Source: Intestinimonas massiliensis (ex Afouda et al. 2020)
GTDB lineage: Bacteria > Bacillota > Clostridia > Oscillospirales > Oscillospiraceae
Direction of reading: 5' to 3'
Assembly (NCBI RefSeq): GCF_001244995.1
Contig: NZ_LN869529.1
Coordinates: forward strand, 1,878,957-1,942,956
DNA: 64,000 nucleotides
The position numbers and the translations under genes were made by a program. The notes under the pieces were generated by a model. That model was not told the origin of the DNA, did no database searches, and saw only the letters and a list, made by a program, of their open reading frames with translations. Below, one piece after another: positions 20,274-26,977 of this stretch (the stretch's first letter is position 1; each line of letters opens with the position of its first letter).

Positions 20274-20298
20274 CCCCGGATCGGCTATGATCCGGGGC
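20274..20298 (-). terminator. Terminator of the satellite late operon
   Basis: On the minus strand CCCCGGATC pairs with GATCCGGGG across a 6-base loop and is followed by TTTCTTCTTTT, 12 bases after the gp10-type gene. Confidence 0.8.
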
Positions 20299-20309
20299 CG
20301 CTGTCTGTA

Positions 20310-20795
20310 TCAGCCATTTTCAAAGATAGGCCGCAAAAATTGGTACAACTTCTGTTCAATCAGTTTGGGCGCTTGCTGTTCCAATTCTTGTGTGGAAATC
20401 GTCAGCATATAACGGCCCTTCACCCAATTCTTCTTCAGCACCATCCCGCCTTCAGCATCGGGATCATAAACAAAGCGGTCATTCTCCCAATATCCGGGGA
20501 TGAAGCGCCCCGGCTCTTGCCGGTGGCCGTACTCCACATAGGAAGCATACTGAAGGTTATTCAGCACAACCACCGTGTAATGGGTTCCCCGGTGGCCCAC
20601 GGGCATCACAGCCCACGCATCCCGCAAGGTGCCATATACAACAGGTGTCCGCTTCACAACCTTGTTCAGCAACCGCCCCGCAAGGTCATTAGCCATTTGG
20701 CGGCAAAAGCTATCCAAATCAGCTTTATCCAACTGCCCAAGGCGCTTTTCCAAATTCTTCAGTTCTTTGAAGTCGCATTTTCCCCAACGCGCCAT
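20310..20795 (-). CDS. HK97 gp10-family head-tail protein
   Basis: This 161-residue protein has the features of the gp10-like head-tail connector/minor structural family: a helical start (LKNLEKRLGQLDK), the middle motif LLNKVVKRTPVVYGTLRDAW near 43-62, then the beta stretch YTVVVLNNLQYASYVEYGHRQ near 74-94. In phages it acts at the head-tail joint. Here it is the last gene of the late operon, and no tail genes follow, so its partner would have to come from a helper phage. Its first 12 codons overlap the preceding gene. Confidence 0.75.
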   Translation of the reverse strand: MARWGKCDFKELKNLEKRLGQLDKADLDSFCRQMANDLAGRLLNKVVKRTPVVYGTLRDAWAVMPVGHRGTHYTVVVLNNLQYASYVEYGHRQEPGRFIPGYWENDRFVYDPDAEGGMVLKKNWVKGRYMLTISTQELEQQAPKLIEQKLYQFLRPIFENG

Positions 20796-21202
20796 TCTGG
20801 AACCCCCTCTTTCTCCAAAAGCATATTCAAATAGTCAATGCCTTTCCGGTGCCGCCTATATAGGGTTTCTACTTCATAATTCATCAGGGGTGGTATATCC
20901 ATCCAAGGCATTTTCTTTGTAGCGTTGTCCAAAAGTCCATAGCGCAACTGTAAAACAAGCTGAACTTCTCCATCCGGTATCTTCTTTACAAGGGCCAAAA
21001 TCTTTTCACGCTGGGCGGTTAAGCAGTCAATGAAAGTCTGAACTTCATCTTGATAGGCTCTTATGGAAGCCTTGGTAGAAGGTAGCAAGTTCAAGTGAAC
21101 CAGAGGAATAGGGTGATCCATACAAAACCGCAAACGCTTTATAAGCTGGTTGGATTTTGTCACCTGATCCAGTATGATTTCGGCTTTTGTTGGCTCTACC
21201 AT
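20759..21202 (-). CDS. Putative late-transcription regulator (DUF1492/sigma region-4-like)
   Basis: The 147-residue protein has a long helical N-terminal half and a C-terminal part resembling phage RinA/ArpU/DUF1492 regulators: LRYGLLDNATKKMPWMDIPP, then NYEVETLYRRHRKGIDYLN, which has sigma region-4-like helices. I start at ATG 21202, with a purine-rich GGAAGGGCGG upstream. A longer frame would overlap the next gene heavily. In phages such proteins switch on the packaging and structural operon. Here it lies within the structural operon. Confidence 0.6.
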   Translation of the reverse strand: MVEPTKAEIILDQVTKSNQLIKRLRFCMDHPIPLVHLNLLPSTKASIRAYQDEVQTFIDCLTAQREKILALVKKIPDGEVQLVLQLRYGLLDNATKKMPWMDIPPLMNYEVETLYRRHRKGIDYLNMLLEKEGVPEWRVGENATSKN

Positions 21203-21206
21203 CTGA

Positions 21207-21425
21207 TTACCGCCCTTCCATAGTAGACAACAGCCCTTCCAGTTCCACCAGCTTCTTTTCATATTCGTCTGTTTTAATGGCCGCAAGAGCGGCATTACAG
21301 GCATAAAGAAGGGTGTTGGCTCTCTTGGGATCAATTTCATTGTTCAGGGCCATATTTGCAACCCTTGAAATGGCCCGGCGTATATCTGCCGGGGTAGATA
21401 GCTTTAGCGTTTTGCGCCGGGGCAT
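21207..21425 (-). CDS. Small helical satellite protein, unknown function
   Basis: This 72-residue protein has a basic start (MPRRKTLKLSTPADIRRAISRVAN) and two helices ending in YEKKLVELEGLLSTMEGR, likely a short coiled coil. Proteins of this shape are common beside terminase and capsid genes of Firmicutes phages, where some may act in DNA binding, but I cannot assign one. It follows the 91-residue gene with a 17-base gap. Confidence 0.65.
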   Translation of the reverse strand: MPRRKTLKLSTPADIRRAISRVANMALNNEIDPKRANTLLYACNAALAAIKTDEYEKKLVELEGLLSTMEGR

Positions 21426-21442
21426 GGTGTTTCACTCCCTTC

Positions 21443-21718
21443 TTACTGGTCAATCACATTGAAGAAGATCACGGCATCTTCAACGGGGTTTGGGTATTGG
21501 TCATAAAGGCCAATCAGGGCATTGGTGGCGGCTTCTGTGCTGTCATGCCATGTAACCACATAACGGCATCCAGAAGCCTTCCTGCCGCCCCACAGGTGGC
21601 CGAAAGCCTTGTATTTACCCTTATCCGGTTCATAGGTCACAAAACCCACTGTAAACCGTTCCGCCTTGGCTTGTGCGGCCTTTTTAGCTTTAATGATTAG
21701 TCGGTCTATCCGTTCCAT
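21443..21718 (-). CDS. Satellite protein of unknown function
   Basis: The 91-residue product begins at ATG 21718 with GGGAGG upstream. It has a basic helical start (RLIIKAKKAAQAKAERF) and a beta-rich body (FTVGFVTYEPDKGKYKAFGHLW, SGCRYVVTWHDSTEAATNAL). It is not recognised. It sits directly downstream of the major capsid gene in the late operon, a usual place for small head proteins. Confidence 0.65.
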   Translation of the reverse strand: MERIDRLIIKAKKAAQAKAERFTVGFVTYEPDKGKYKAFGHLWGGRKASGCRYVVTWHDSTEAATNALIGLYDQYPNPVEDAVIFFNVIDQ

Positions 21719-21781
21719 GAAAACCTCCCACAAGTCAAATACGGGGCGCATAGGCCACGCCCACACACCCCGCATCAGATA

Positions 21782-22630
21782 TTAGCCCTCGGTCACAGCC
21801 TGATAGTAGATAGCTGCTTTCTTGTTATCCAGCACAAAGGCATCATAGCAAACACGGCCTTCCACCAGATCACCGGAAATTCCGGGCGGGTCTTGATGGA
21901 TTCTGTAATCCTCCAACTTGGTAGGGGCCACAGTTGCCACAGGATGGGCAATCATAAAGCCGAATTTGTCAGGAAGGCGGTTGGCGGGAACCTTGATGAT
22001 CTGCGCCCCGTCAAGCTGGGCGATCACGCCCCGAAGCCGCATATTTTCCGCCACATCGGTTTCCAAGAAAATATCCTTAGACTGCTTCATCAGAAGGTAA
22101 GTATCAGGTGTTACCACGATGATCCGCCCGGTTTCGGGCACCTCGGCATTATCAAGGGTGGTATTTGCCTTGAAAATCTCACCACAGATGTTTTCAGCGG
22201 TCAGGGCAATGGCGGCGGGTTTGTTACCGGCACCGGCACACATCACGCCATAAGTGTAAGTGTCCACCTCCGGGATCACCACTTCCCGAAGCTGACGGGC
22301 CAAAGCACTTGCCGCCTGAAGCTGACTGGCTGTTTCGTCCGTGTCCAGCTTGTCAATGGCAAAGGTGAAGGAACGATCCTTCTTCAGGGTCATTTCCTCG
22401 GTGGTGGCATCCAGACCGGCCACGGGGCCAAATCTGCTCCAATTTGTGGCGGTGTTTGCGCCGGGGCGGTCATAGTCGTTCATGGCCGAAGTGCTGACCT
22501 TATAAACCTTGATGGAATGCGCCCCAGTCCAATCAAAGTCATTGTTGGTCAACAGGGATTTGCGGGATTCCGTGGTAAACTTTTCATCCACCAGCGGAAG
22601 GAATGTAGTAACTAAATTGATTGTAGCCAT
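21782..22630 (-). CDS. Phage major capsid protein
   Basis: This 282-residue protein has the pattern of a coat protein seen in Firmicutes phages: a start in INLVTTFLPLVDEKF, the central helix-rich LTLKKDRSFTFAIDKLDTDET region near 95-115, ALARQLREVVIPEVDTYTY near 124-142, and IIKVPANRLPDKFGFMIAHPVA near 215-236. An HK97 fold is expected but not shown. It follows the scaffold gene by 17 bases, in standard scaffold-capsid order. There is no portal, protease or terminase near it. Confidence 0.85.
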   Translation of the reverse strand: MATINLVTTFLPLVDEKFTTESRKSLLTNNDFDWTGAHSIKVYKVSTSAMNDYDRPGANTATNWSRFGPVAGLDATTEEMTLKKDRSFTFAIDKLDTDETASQLQAASALARQLREVVIPEVDTYTYGVMCAGAGNKPAAIALTAENICGEIFKANTTLDNAEVPETGRIIVVTPDTYLLMKQSKDIFLETDVAENMRLRGVIAQLDGAQIIKVPANRLPDKFGFMIAHPVATVAPTKLEDYRIHQDPPGISGDLVEGRVCYDAFVLDNKKAAIYYQAVTEG

Positions 22631-22647
22631 TTATGGCACTTCCTTTC

Positions 22648-23058
22648 TTATTCGGGAAGCCCCATAGCCTTTCTAAGCGAACTGTCACCGGTGTTCTTTG
22701 CATGGGACAGACTTTCAGCCGGTTTAGCCCCGCTGATCTTGATAGGTCGGGCTTCCGCTTTGTGTTTGTCCATAACCGTTTTCACGATGGACAGGGCCTT
22801 TTCCAGTGCTTCAGGGCTGGACACATTCAGAGCGTCCACCAGCTCCACCGGAAGGCCGTTTTCGGTCAACTTCTCTTTTGCGGTCAACAGCAATTCACGC
22901 TGGGCAAGTTGCTGTTCCCTTTCAGCAAGGGCGGCTTCCCCCTTTGCCTTCTCTTTGGCAAGGCGTTCACCAACAATGCGGTTCACATCGTCCTGACTGA
23001 AGGTTTTTGCCCCGGCTCCATCCGGGTTCTGGTTGTTCATGGTCTTGGTTTCATCCAT
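22648..23058 (-). CDS. Phage scaffolding protein (DUF4355-like)
   Basis: This 136-residue protein is acidic and largely coiled coil. It opens with FSQDDVNRIVGERLAKEKAK and continues through a long charged helix (LAEREQQLAQRELLLTAKEK), and ends in the basic-hydrophobic tail SLRKAMGLPE typical of scaffolds that contact the capsid protein. Scaffolds set capsid size, so this gene could determine whether the element makes small heads. It is the first gene of the late operon, behind a promoter and a leader terminator. Confidence 0.8.
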   Translation of the reverse strand: MDETKTMNNQNPDGAGAKTFSQDDVNRIVGERLAKEKAKGEAALAEREQQLAQRELLLTAKEKLTENGLPVELVDALNVSSPEALEKALSIVKTVMDKHKAEARPIKISGAKPAESLSHAKNTGDSSLRKAMGLPE

Positions 23059-23100
23059 CTTTCATACCTCCGTTTAACGCCCGAAGTAGGCTAAATATAG

Positions 23101-23141
23101 AAAAAGCGTGGGAACCGTCCCAAAAAGAACGATTCCCACGC
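23101..23141 (-). terminator. Intrinsic terminator in the leader of the late operon
   Basis: On the minus strand GCGTGGGAATCGT pairs with ACGGTTCCCACGC (one mismatch) across a 10-base loop and is followed by TTTTTC. It lies between the late promoter and the scaffold gene, about 42 bases before the scaffold start. Confidence 0.75.
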
Positions 23142-23189
23142 CGTTTTCTCACAGCTTCCACCCGGTAGGGGGTGGGGTACTATATTAGA

Positions 23190-23218
23190 ATTATACCATA
23201 TATGGGGGTGTAGGTCAA
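23190..23218 (-). promoter_or_regulatory. Promoter of the satellite late operon
   Basis: On the minus strand TTGACC, a 17-base spacer and TATAAT form a near-consensus sigma-A promoter. Transcription would start near 23183 and meet the leader terminator after about 80 bases. Confidence 0.75.
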
Positions 23219-23228
23219 GGAAAACCGC

Positions 23229-23402
23229 CTATTTCGTGTGCTTTTCGCTTTTCGTAGGTGTGAAATACAGGTGGTTATAGGGGGGTGTACCTGCGCTTTT
23301 CTTGACCTTATGACGGGGCAAAAGTGACTTCATAAGGGTTTCAAGCCGGGTTATTTTCGCTTCCTCGTCCGGGGTATAGCTGACATTGATTTGTATCGAC
23401 AT
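23229..23402 (-). CDS. 57-residue satellite protein
   Basis: The product has 57 residues, beginning MSIQINVSYTPDEEAKITRL and ending in a basic tail (FTPTKSEKHTK). Its ATG overlaps the stop of the upstream 78-residue gene by one base (TGATG), so it is probably translated by coupling. It is not recognised. It is the last gene before the late promoter, and so the last of the early operon. Confidence 0.6.
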   Translation of the reverse strand: MSIQINVSYTPDEEAKITRLETLMKSLLPRHKVKKSAGTPPYNHLYFTPTKSEKHTK

Positions 23403-23638
23403 CAGCGATAACCCCCAGCATGAAGGGAAGCCACATAGGAAAGAATCTGGTGCAAGATTTCAGAATCATCAATCACCTGAACCAATGCGGAAATGGCCTT
23501 CTTCACATCATCGGTTGACTGCTCCGAAGATTTGTTCATACGATGGGCGGCTTTCTTCACATCGGCAAAATACCGGGTTCGGAAATCCTTCATCCGATCC
23601 TTGGGAATACCAAGGGAAATCATATCTTCCTTTGTCAT
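23402..23638 (-). CDS. 78-residue satellite protein
   Basis: The product starts at ATG 23638, nine bases after GGGGGA. It is helical and charged (IPKDRMKDFRTRYFADVKKAAHRMNK, then DDVKKAISALVQVIDDSEILHQIL). No family is recognised. It lies 2 bases after the 56-residue gene and overlaps the 57-residue gene, as expected in a compact early operon. Confidence 0.65.
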   Translation of the reverse strand: MTKEDMISLGIPKDRMKDFRTRYFADVKKAAHRMNKSSEQSTDDVKKAISALVQVIDDSEILHQILSYVASLHAGGYR

Positions 23639-23640
23639 GA

Positions 23641-23811
23641 TTATTCCCCCTTTGCCTTCTGCCCCTGATGGAAGCCAATCTTGAACGCCCAAGAAATCAT
23701 CCTGAACACATCCCCATGGGCTTCACAGTACAGGGTTTCCAGATCACTTGCCCGAAGTTCGTACTTCTCAGGAACCTTGGTGGCCTTGGCCGTGTCGATC
23801 AGATTTTTCAT
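23641..23811 (-). CDS. 56-residue satellite protein
   Basis: The product begins MKNLIDTAKATKVPEKYELR and ends FKIGFHQGQKAKGE. I start at ATG 23811 because AAAGGA lies 12 bases upstream. An in-frame ATG at 23850 has no ribosome binding site and would lie in a promoter-like stretch of the opposite strand. Family unknown. Confidence 0.55.
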   Translation of the reverse strand: MKNLIDTAKATKVPEKYELRASDLETLYCEAHGDVFRMISWAFKIGFHQGQKAKGE

Positions 23812-23830
23812 TATGTAATTCCGTCCTTTC

Positions 23831-23860
23831 TTGATTGCCGGGCGGATCATGTGTTATACT
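23831..23860 (+). promoter_or_regulatory. Plus-strand promoter for a candidate small RNA
   Basis: TTGATT (23831-23836), an 18-base spacer and TATACT (23855-23860) point against the surrounding minus-strand genes. A hairpin and T-run follow within 80 bases. Confidence 0.5.
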
Positions 23861-23866
23861 ATCCAC

Positions 23867-23940
23867 AAGCCGCCCTTTGGGTGGTTGGTTTGGCTCCCTT
23901 GTGTCAGAGTTTGCAGACGGTGACACAAGGGGGCTTTTCT
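23867..23940 (+). ncRNA. Candidate satellite small RNA, about 74 nt
   Basis: The transcript expected from the plus-strand promoter would hold a small GC hairpin (CCGCCC/GGGTGG). It would then end in an 11-bp stem (CCCTTGTGTCA at 23896-23906 with TGACACAAGGG at 23921-23931) followed by GGCTTTTCTT. No ORF lies in it. The layout of promoter, folded body and terminator suggests an sRNA antisense to the early operon transcript. The hairpin could instead serve the minus-strand 58-residue gene. Confidence 0.45.
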
Positions 23941-24116
23941 TATTGCTGGGGCTTGTCCAAATCATCCAGCCACATTTCCACTTCTTCAATGGTCATGGGG
24001 CCGGGAGCGGCAAGGGCGTTGGTGCTGGGGTCTACCAACAAATAGCCGCCTTTGCCATCCTTGCGGATCATAAGATCAAGGGCCTTGGCTCTGGTTTTCA
24101 GTTGATTAAGTGTCAT
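23940..24116 (-). CDS. 58-residue satellite protein
   Basis: The product begins MTLNQLKTRAKALDLMIRKD, continues through GKGGYLLVDPSTNAL and ends in an acidic helix (MTIEEVEMWLDDLDKPQQ). AAAGGA lies about 11 bases before the ATG. Its start overlaps the end of the upstream zinc-ribbon gene by 11 bases. It reads like a small phage DNA-metabolism or regulatory protein, but I recognise no family. Confidence 0.6.
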   Translation of the reverse strand: MTLNQLKTRAKALDLMIRKDGKGGYLLVDPSTNALAAPGPMTIEEVEMWLDDLDKPQQ

Positions 24117-24459
24117 TTTGATGCAGTCCTTTCTTTGAAATCTTCAAAATTCGGTAGTTTTTAGCTTGTGCGAAACAATGGGGACATCTGGGGCCTTCAT
24201 AATGACCTTTATCGTTTCCGTGAATATGGATTTGCTGACAATAAGGGCAAACGATATAAACATGAAATGAATCAATCGCTATCGGGTATATGTTCCAATA
24301 TCCATCTGAATCCATAAAGGAACGATGATCCACAGCATGGGTTTTCCGCTTTTTATTGGCCGGTAGCAATTCCAACTGATCCAAGGGTAACAACAGCTTT
24401 ACCGGGTCTTGACCTTTACCCCATTTCTTTGCATACTGCCTAAATTCACTTATCGTCAA
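24106..24459 (-). CDS. Satellite protein with a C-terminal zinc ribbon
   Basis: The 117-residue product is read from TTG 24459, chosen because AGGAGAGG lies about 7 bases upstream. A further upstream TTG (24501) would extend it through the inverted repeat of the candidate origin. The N-terminal half is basic (ISEFRQYAKKWGKGQDPVKLLLPLDQ, KKRKTHAVDHRSFMDSDGYWN). The C-terminal half has IVCPYCQQIHIHG and GPRCPHCFAQAKN, a four-Cys zinc site. It is likely a nucleic-acid-binding protein. It lies between the primase and the small-gene cluster. Confidence 0.6.
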   Translation of the reverse strand: MTISEFRQYAKKWGKGQDPVKLLLPLDQLELLPANKKRKTHAVDHRSFMDSDGYWNIYPIAIDSFHVYIVCPYCQQIHIHGNDKGHYEGPRCPHCFAQAKNYRILKISKKGLHQNDT

Positions 24460-24480
24460 TGGGTATCCTCTCCTTTCGGC

Positions 24481-24604
24481 CTGTCCGTCTGTCCTTCTCA
24501 AAGTAGTATTTTATATACTTTTTTCCTATCAAAAAACTTTTTAGAAAAATATTTTCCCTATATACAAGGTTGTAAAATGGGATTTCAGAAGGACAGGCAG
24601 ACAG
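24481..24604. other. Candidate replication origin of the satellite
   Basis: An 18-bp arm at 24481-24498 (CTGTCCGTCTGTCCTTCT) and its inverted copy at 24587-24604 (16 of 18 matching) flank an 88-bp, extremely AT-rich stretch. Each arm contains two TGTCC/TGTCY units spaced like short iterons. The right arm is the last 18 coding bases of the primase-helicase gene. In staphylococcal islands the origin is likewise an AT-rich segment flanked by iterons just after rep. Confidence 0.5.
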
Positions 24605-26579
24605 TTATTTTTTTCCGAAACATGGGCATCCGTTTACCCTCTATGCGTTTGATATAGCTCTCATATCCATAGCGGGTTTTAATAATCCGGGTGAAATCCT
24701 TTTGATCCTTTGCCCTTTCTCCGCTGGCGTTACAATAGATTTCATACGCTTTATAAAGCCCTTCCGGGCCGCTTATCGGCTCCCGCTCCAAAATGCCGAC
24801 ATCATCAAGGCTTTCCACCCACGCAACAACGGAATCATTTTCCGACACAAAAGCGGCCATCTGCTGTTTGCTTTTCCGGGTTTCAATAAATCCTTTGTTT
24901 TGGGTCAGGCTCTTATAACCAGAAATGGCCCGGTTTAGAAGTGCGCTCATAGCTTCATCAGTAGAAAGATCATCGTCAATGGCGGGGTTATAATCGGGAT
25001 CCGTCCGCTTGTAAACCCGTTCAAACTTCAAAATCACAAGCCGCCGTTCGATACCTTCAAAGTCTGCTGAAAAGTCCGGGAACAGGTTCATACCAAAAAT
25101 CATTTTCCCGGTGAAAACATAATCAAACGATTCCCGGTATTTTTGTTCCACATGAACGGCATCGCCACCCACAAGGGCCTTAAACAGACCGGAAGCAAAC
25201 AATTTCGTTTTCTTAATATCCGGTACAATGTTCAGTGTTTTGTTCACAAGGCCAGCCAATCCGAACCGATTCCCCAAATCTTCCAATTCCACGGAAGAAA
25301 CATTTTCTTCCCCGCAGAACCGGCGAACCATCGTAGAAAGCGTACTTTTAGCCGAAGATGGAAGCCCCACCCAAAAGAAGCACTTCTGATACCGTGTGTG
25401 GTTCATCATAAGATAACCCATGATCTGGTCGAATAGTTCAATCTGTTCTGAACTTTTGCTAAACGCATTTTCAAGGGCTTTGTCAAGCACAGGGCAAACC
25501 GCTGAAGGGTCATAGTCTGCATGAAACTGTCGGAAGCTGATAATATCAGGGTTGTGGGGGTGAAGCGTTATTGTACCATCATCCGCAATTTCCAACATGC
25601 CATTTCTCACATTGATCATGGGGCTTTCTTCCGCTTGGTCAATGTAAGCGGCTCCCTTGATTTGTTCGGCCACTTCTTGCCGAAAGCGGATTTTGGCGAA
25701 AGGATAGTGCTTGCTGATATATGCGTTGATTTGATCCTTGCCGAATGGCTTATATACCCCATTTTGATAGGCATAAAGATTGCCATTCAGATAAATCAAA
25801 TGGTGCTGTTCCAGAAGTTCATTGGCAACAGCCACAGGGGACAGGTTCTTTTCTTCCTTCTGGTTAATGATGTTCCGCAACTTCTCCAAGGTTTCTTCCC
25901 GAAGAATGGTATCAATTTCACTACAACGAAGGCCGGTTTCCAGCACAAAATCATTGATAGCCTGAATTGTGCTTTGAATTTGTTCAATGGTGTAACCTTT
26001 CCAAGCCAAAGCGAACGCATATTCAGAAAAACCATTGTTCCGGGCATCCGATAGGGTTGTAAAATCAAATGGCCGGTTTTTAGACTTCTGCAAAGGCCAC
26101 AATTCAACCGGCAATTCATCAATGGCTTCATTCAGCATATCACCAGCGGCCCACTTTCGGAGAACGCCCCCCACTTTGAATGGGATGTGTTCTTTGGATT
26201 GCCCACCGCCCAATTTGACTTCAACTTTAATTCCCAATGCAGAATACCAGTTGATTTTATTGGCTTCATGTGGGTAATTTTGTGGAACTCTGAAATAAAA
26301 GTGTTTTCCATGTTCCGTGATCATCAAATTATAGCGAATTCCTTTGGAATCCAGCCAAGCCAATACAGCTTCACTTCTGGGCTTCCCTTTAATGGGTTCG
26401 TCAAGTTCGCTGGTATCGTGGTCGAAATCGTCAATGTCCAGCTTCAGGAATCCCGGCTTCAGACGGGCGCACAAATCGCCGTTGTAACCTCTGATTTTTT
26501 CATCCGGGCCGACATATTCCCGGTAACCCTCACCCTCTGAAGGGTGCTTGTTATTGGCTCTACAAATGCCGTCAATCAC
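24585..26579 (-). CDS. Primase-helicase (phage/plasmid P4-type, DUF5906-like)
   Basis: This 664-residue protein has an N-terminal primase-polymerase-like part (about 1-170: ARLKPGFLKLDIDDFD, ITEHGKHFYFRVP) and a C-terminal SF3-type helicase. The helicase has Walker A GLPSSAKSTL near 402, IVPDIKKTKL, FASGLFKALVGGDAVHVEQKY and GKMIFGMNLFPDF (about 450-510). It would unwind and prime the element's own replication. It starts at GTG with GAAGGTGAT upstream, just after a 13-base A-run. Its 3' end is part of the candidate origin. Confidence 0.85.
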   Translation of the reverse strand: MIDGICRANNKHPSEGEGYREYVGPDEKIRGYNGDLCARLKPGFLKLDIDDFDHDTSELDEPIKGKPRSEAVLAWLDSKGIRYNLMITEHGKHFYFRVPQNYPHEANKINWYSALGIKVEVKLGGGQSKEHIPFKVGGVLRKWAAGDMLNEAIDELPVELWPLQKSKNRPFDFTTLSDARNNGFSEYAFALAWKGYTIEQIQSTIQAINDFVLETGLRCSEIDTILREETLEKLRNIINQKEEKNLSPVAVANELLEQHHLIYLNGNLYAYQNGVYKPFGKDQINAYISKHYPFAKIRFRQEVAEQIKGAAYIDQAEESPMINVRNGMLEIADDGTITLHPHNPDIISFRQFHADYDPSAVCPVLDKALENAFSKSSEQIELFDQIMGYLMMNHTRYQKCFFWVGLPSSAKSTLSTMVRRFCGEENVSSVELEDLGNRFGLAGLVNKTLNIVPDIKKTKLFASGLFKALVGGDAVHVEQKYRESFDYVFTGKMIFGMNLFPDFSADFEGIERRLVILKFERVYKRTDPDYNPAIDDDLSTDEAMSALLNRAISGYKSLTQNKGFIETRKSKQQMAAFVSENDSVVAWVESLDDVGILEREPISGPEGLYKAYEIYCNASGERAKDQKDFTRIIKTRYGYESYIKRIEGKRMPMFRKKITVCLSF

Positions 26580-26623
26580 TGATTATCACCTTCTTTTTTT
26601 TTTTTTGCATCATTGGCCTCCTA

Positions 26624-26818
26624 TCATTCTTCAAGAATCTGTTCCACAGGCACATTCAGGGCCTTGGCGATCTTGCCAATGGTGGCGGGGCGTAAATTCC
26701 GCCCGGTTATGGCATTGTTCAGCGTGGGCCGGGGAAGATTGGCGGCAACCGCCAAATCCCTTGAGTCCATACAGACATTAGCCATTGCCAATTTCAGTTT
26801 CTTTTTGTTTACCTTCAA
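26624..26818 (-). CDS. Cro-like HTH regulator
   Basis: This 64-residue protein is essentially one XRE helix-turn-helix: DLAVAANLPRPTLNNAITGRN near 24-44, then IGKIAKALNVPVEQILEE. It is the first gene of the leftward early operon and diverges from the repressor gene across the operator region. That makes it the likely Cro/Str counterpart in the element's switch. Confidence 0.8.
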   Translation of the reverse strand: MKVNKKKLKLAMANVCMDSRDLAVAANLPRPTLNNAITGRNLRPATIGKIAKALNVPVEQILEE

Positions 26819-26844
26819 TTTGATTCATCCTTTCTAAAAATCTG

Positions 26845-26953
26845 TTGACAGGTTGTTTTCGACCTGCTATAATCATATCAGGTTGAAACAAACCTGTCAA
26901 TACCGAAAAAGATTTTTTTCAATCTGTTATTTTCTCTATTCTTGTGCTATACT
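26845..26953. promoter_or_regulatory. Divergent switch: two mirror promoters and three operators at 30-bp spacing
   Basis: Rightward: TTGACA 26845-26850, 17 bases, TATAAT 26868-26873. Leftward: TTGACA 26900-26895, 17 bases, TATGAT 26877-26872. The two -10 boxes overlap by two bases. Operators of 18 bp (consensus CAGGTTG-N4-CRACCTG) start at 26849, 26879 and 26909. The first two fill the two promoter spacers; the third is weaker and inverted. A third promoter-like extended -10 (TGCTATACT, ending 26953) sits 24 bases before the repressor start, downstream of the third operator. Confidence 0.8.
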
Positions 26954-26977
26954 GGTTTCATTGGAGGTGATACCGGC

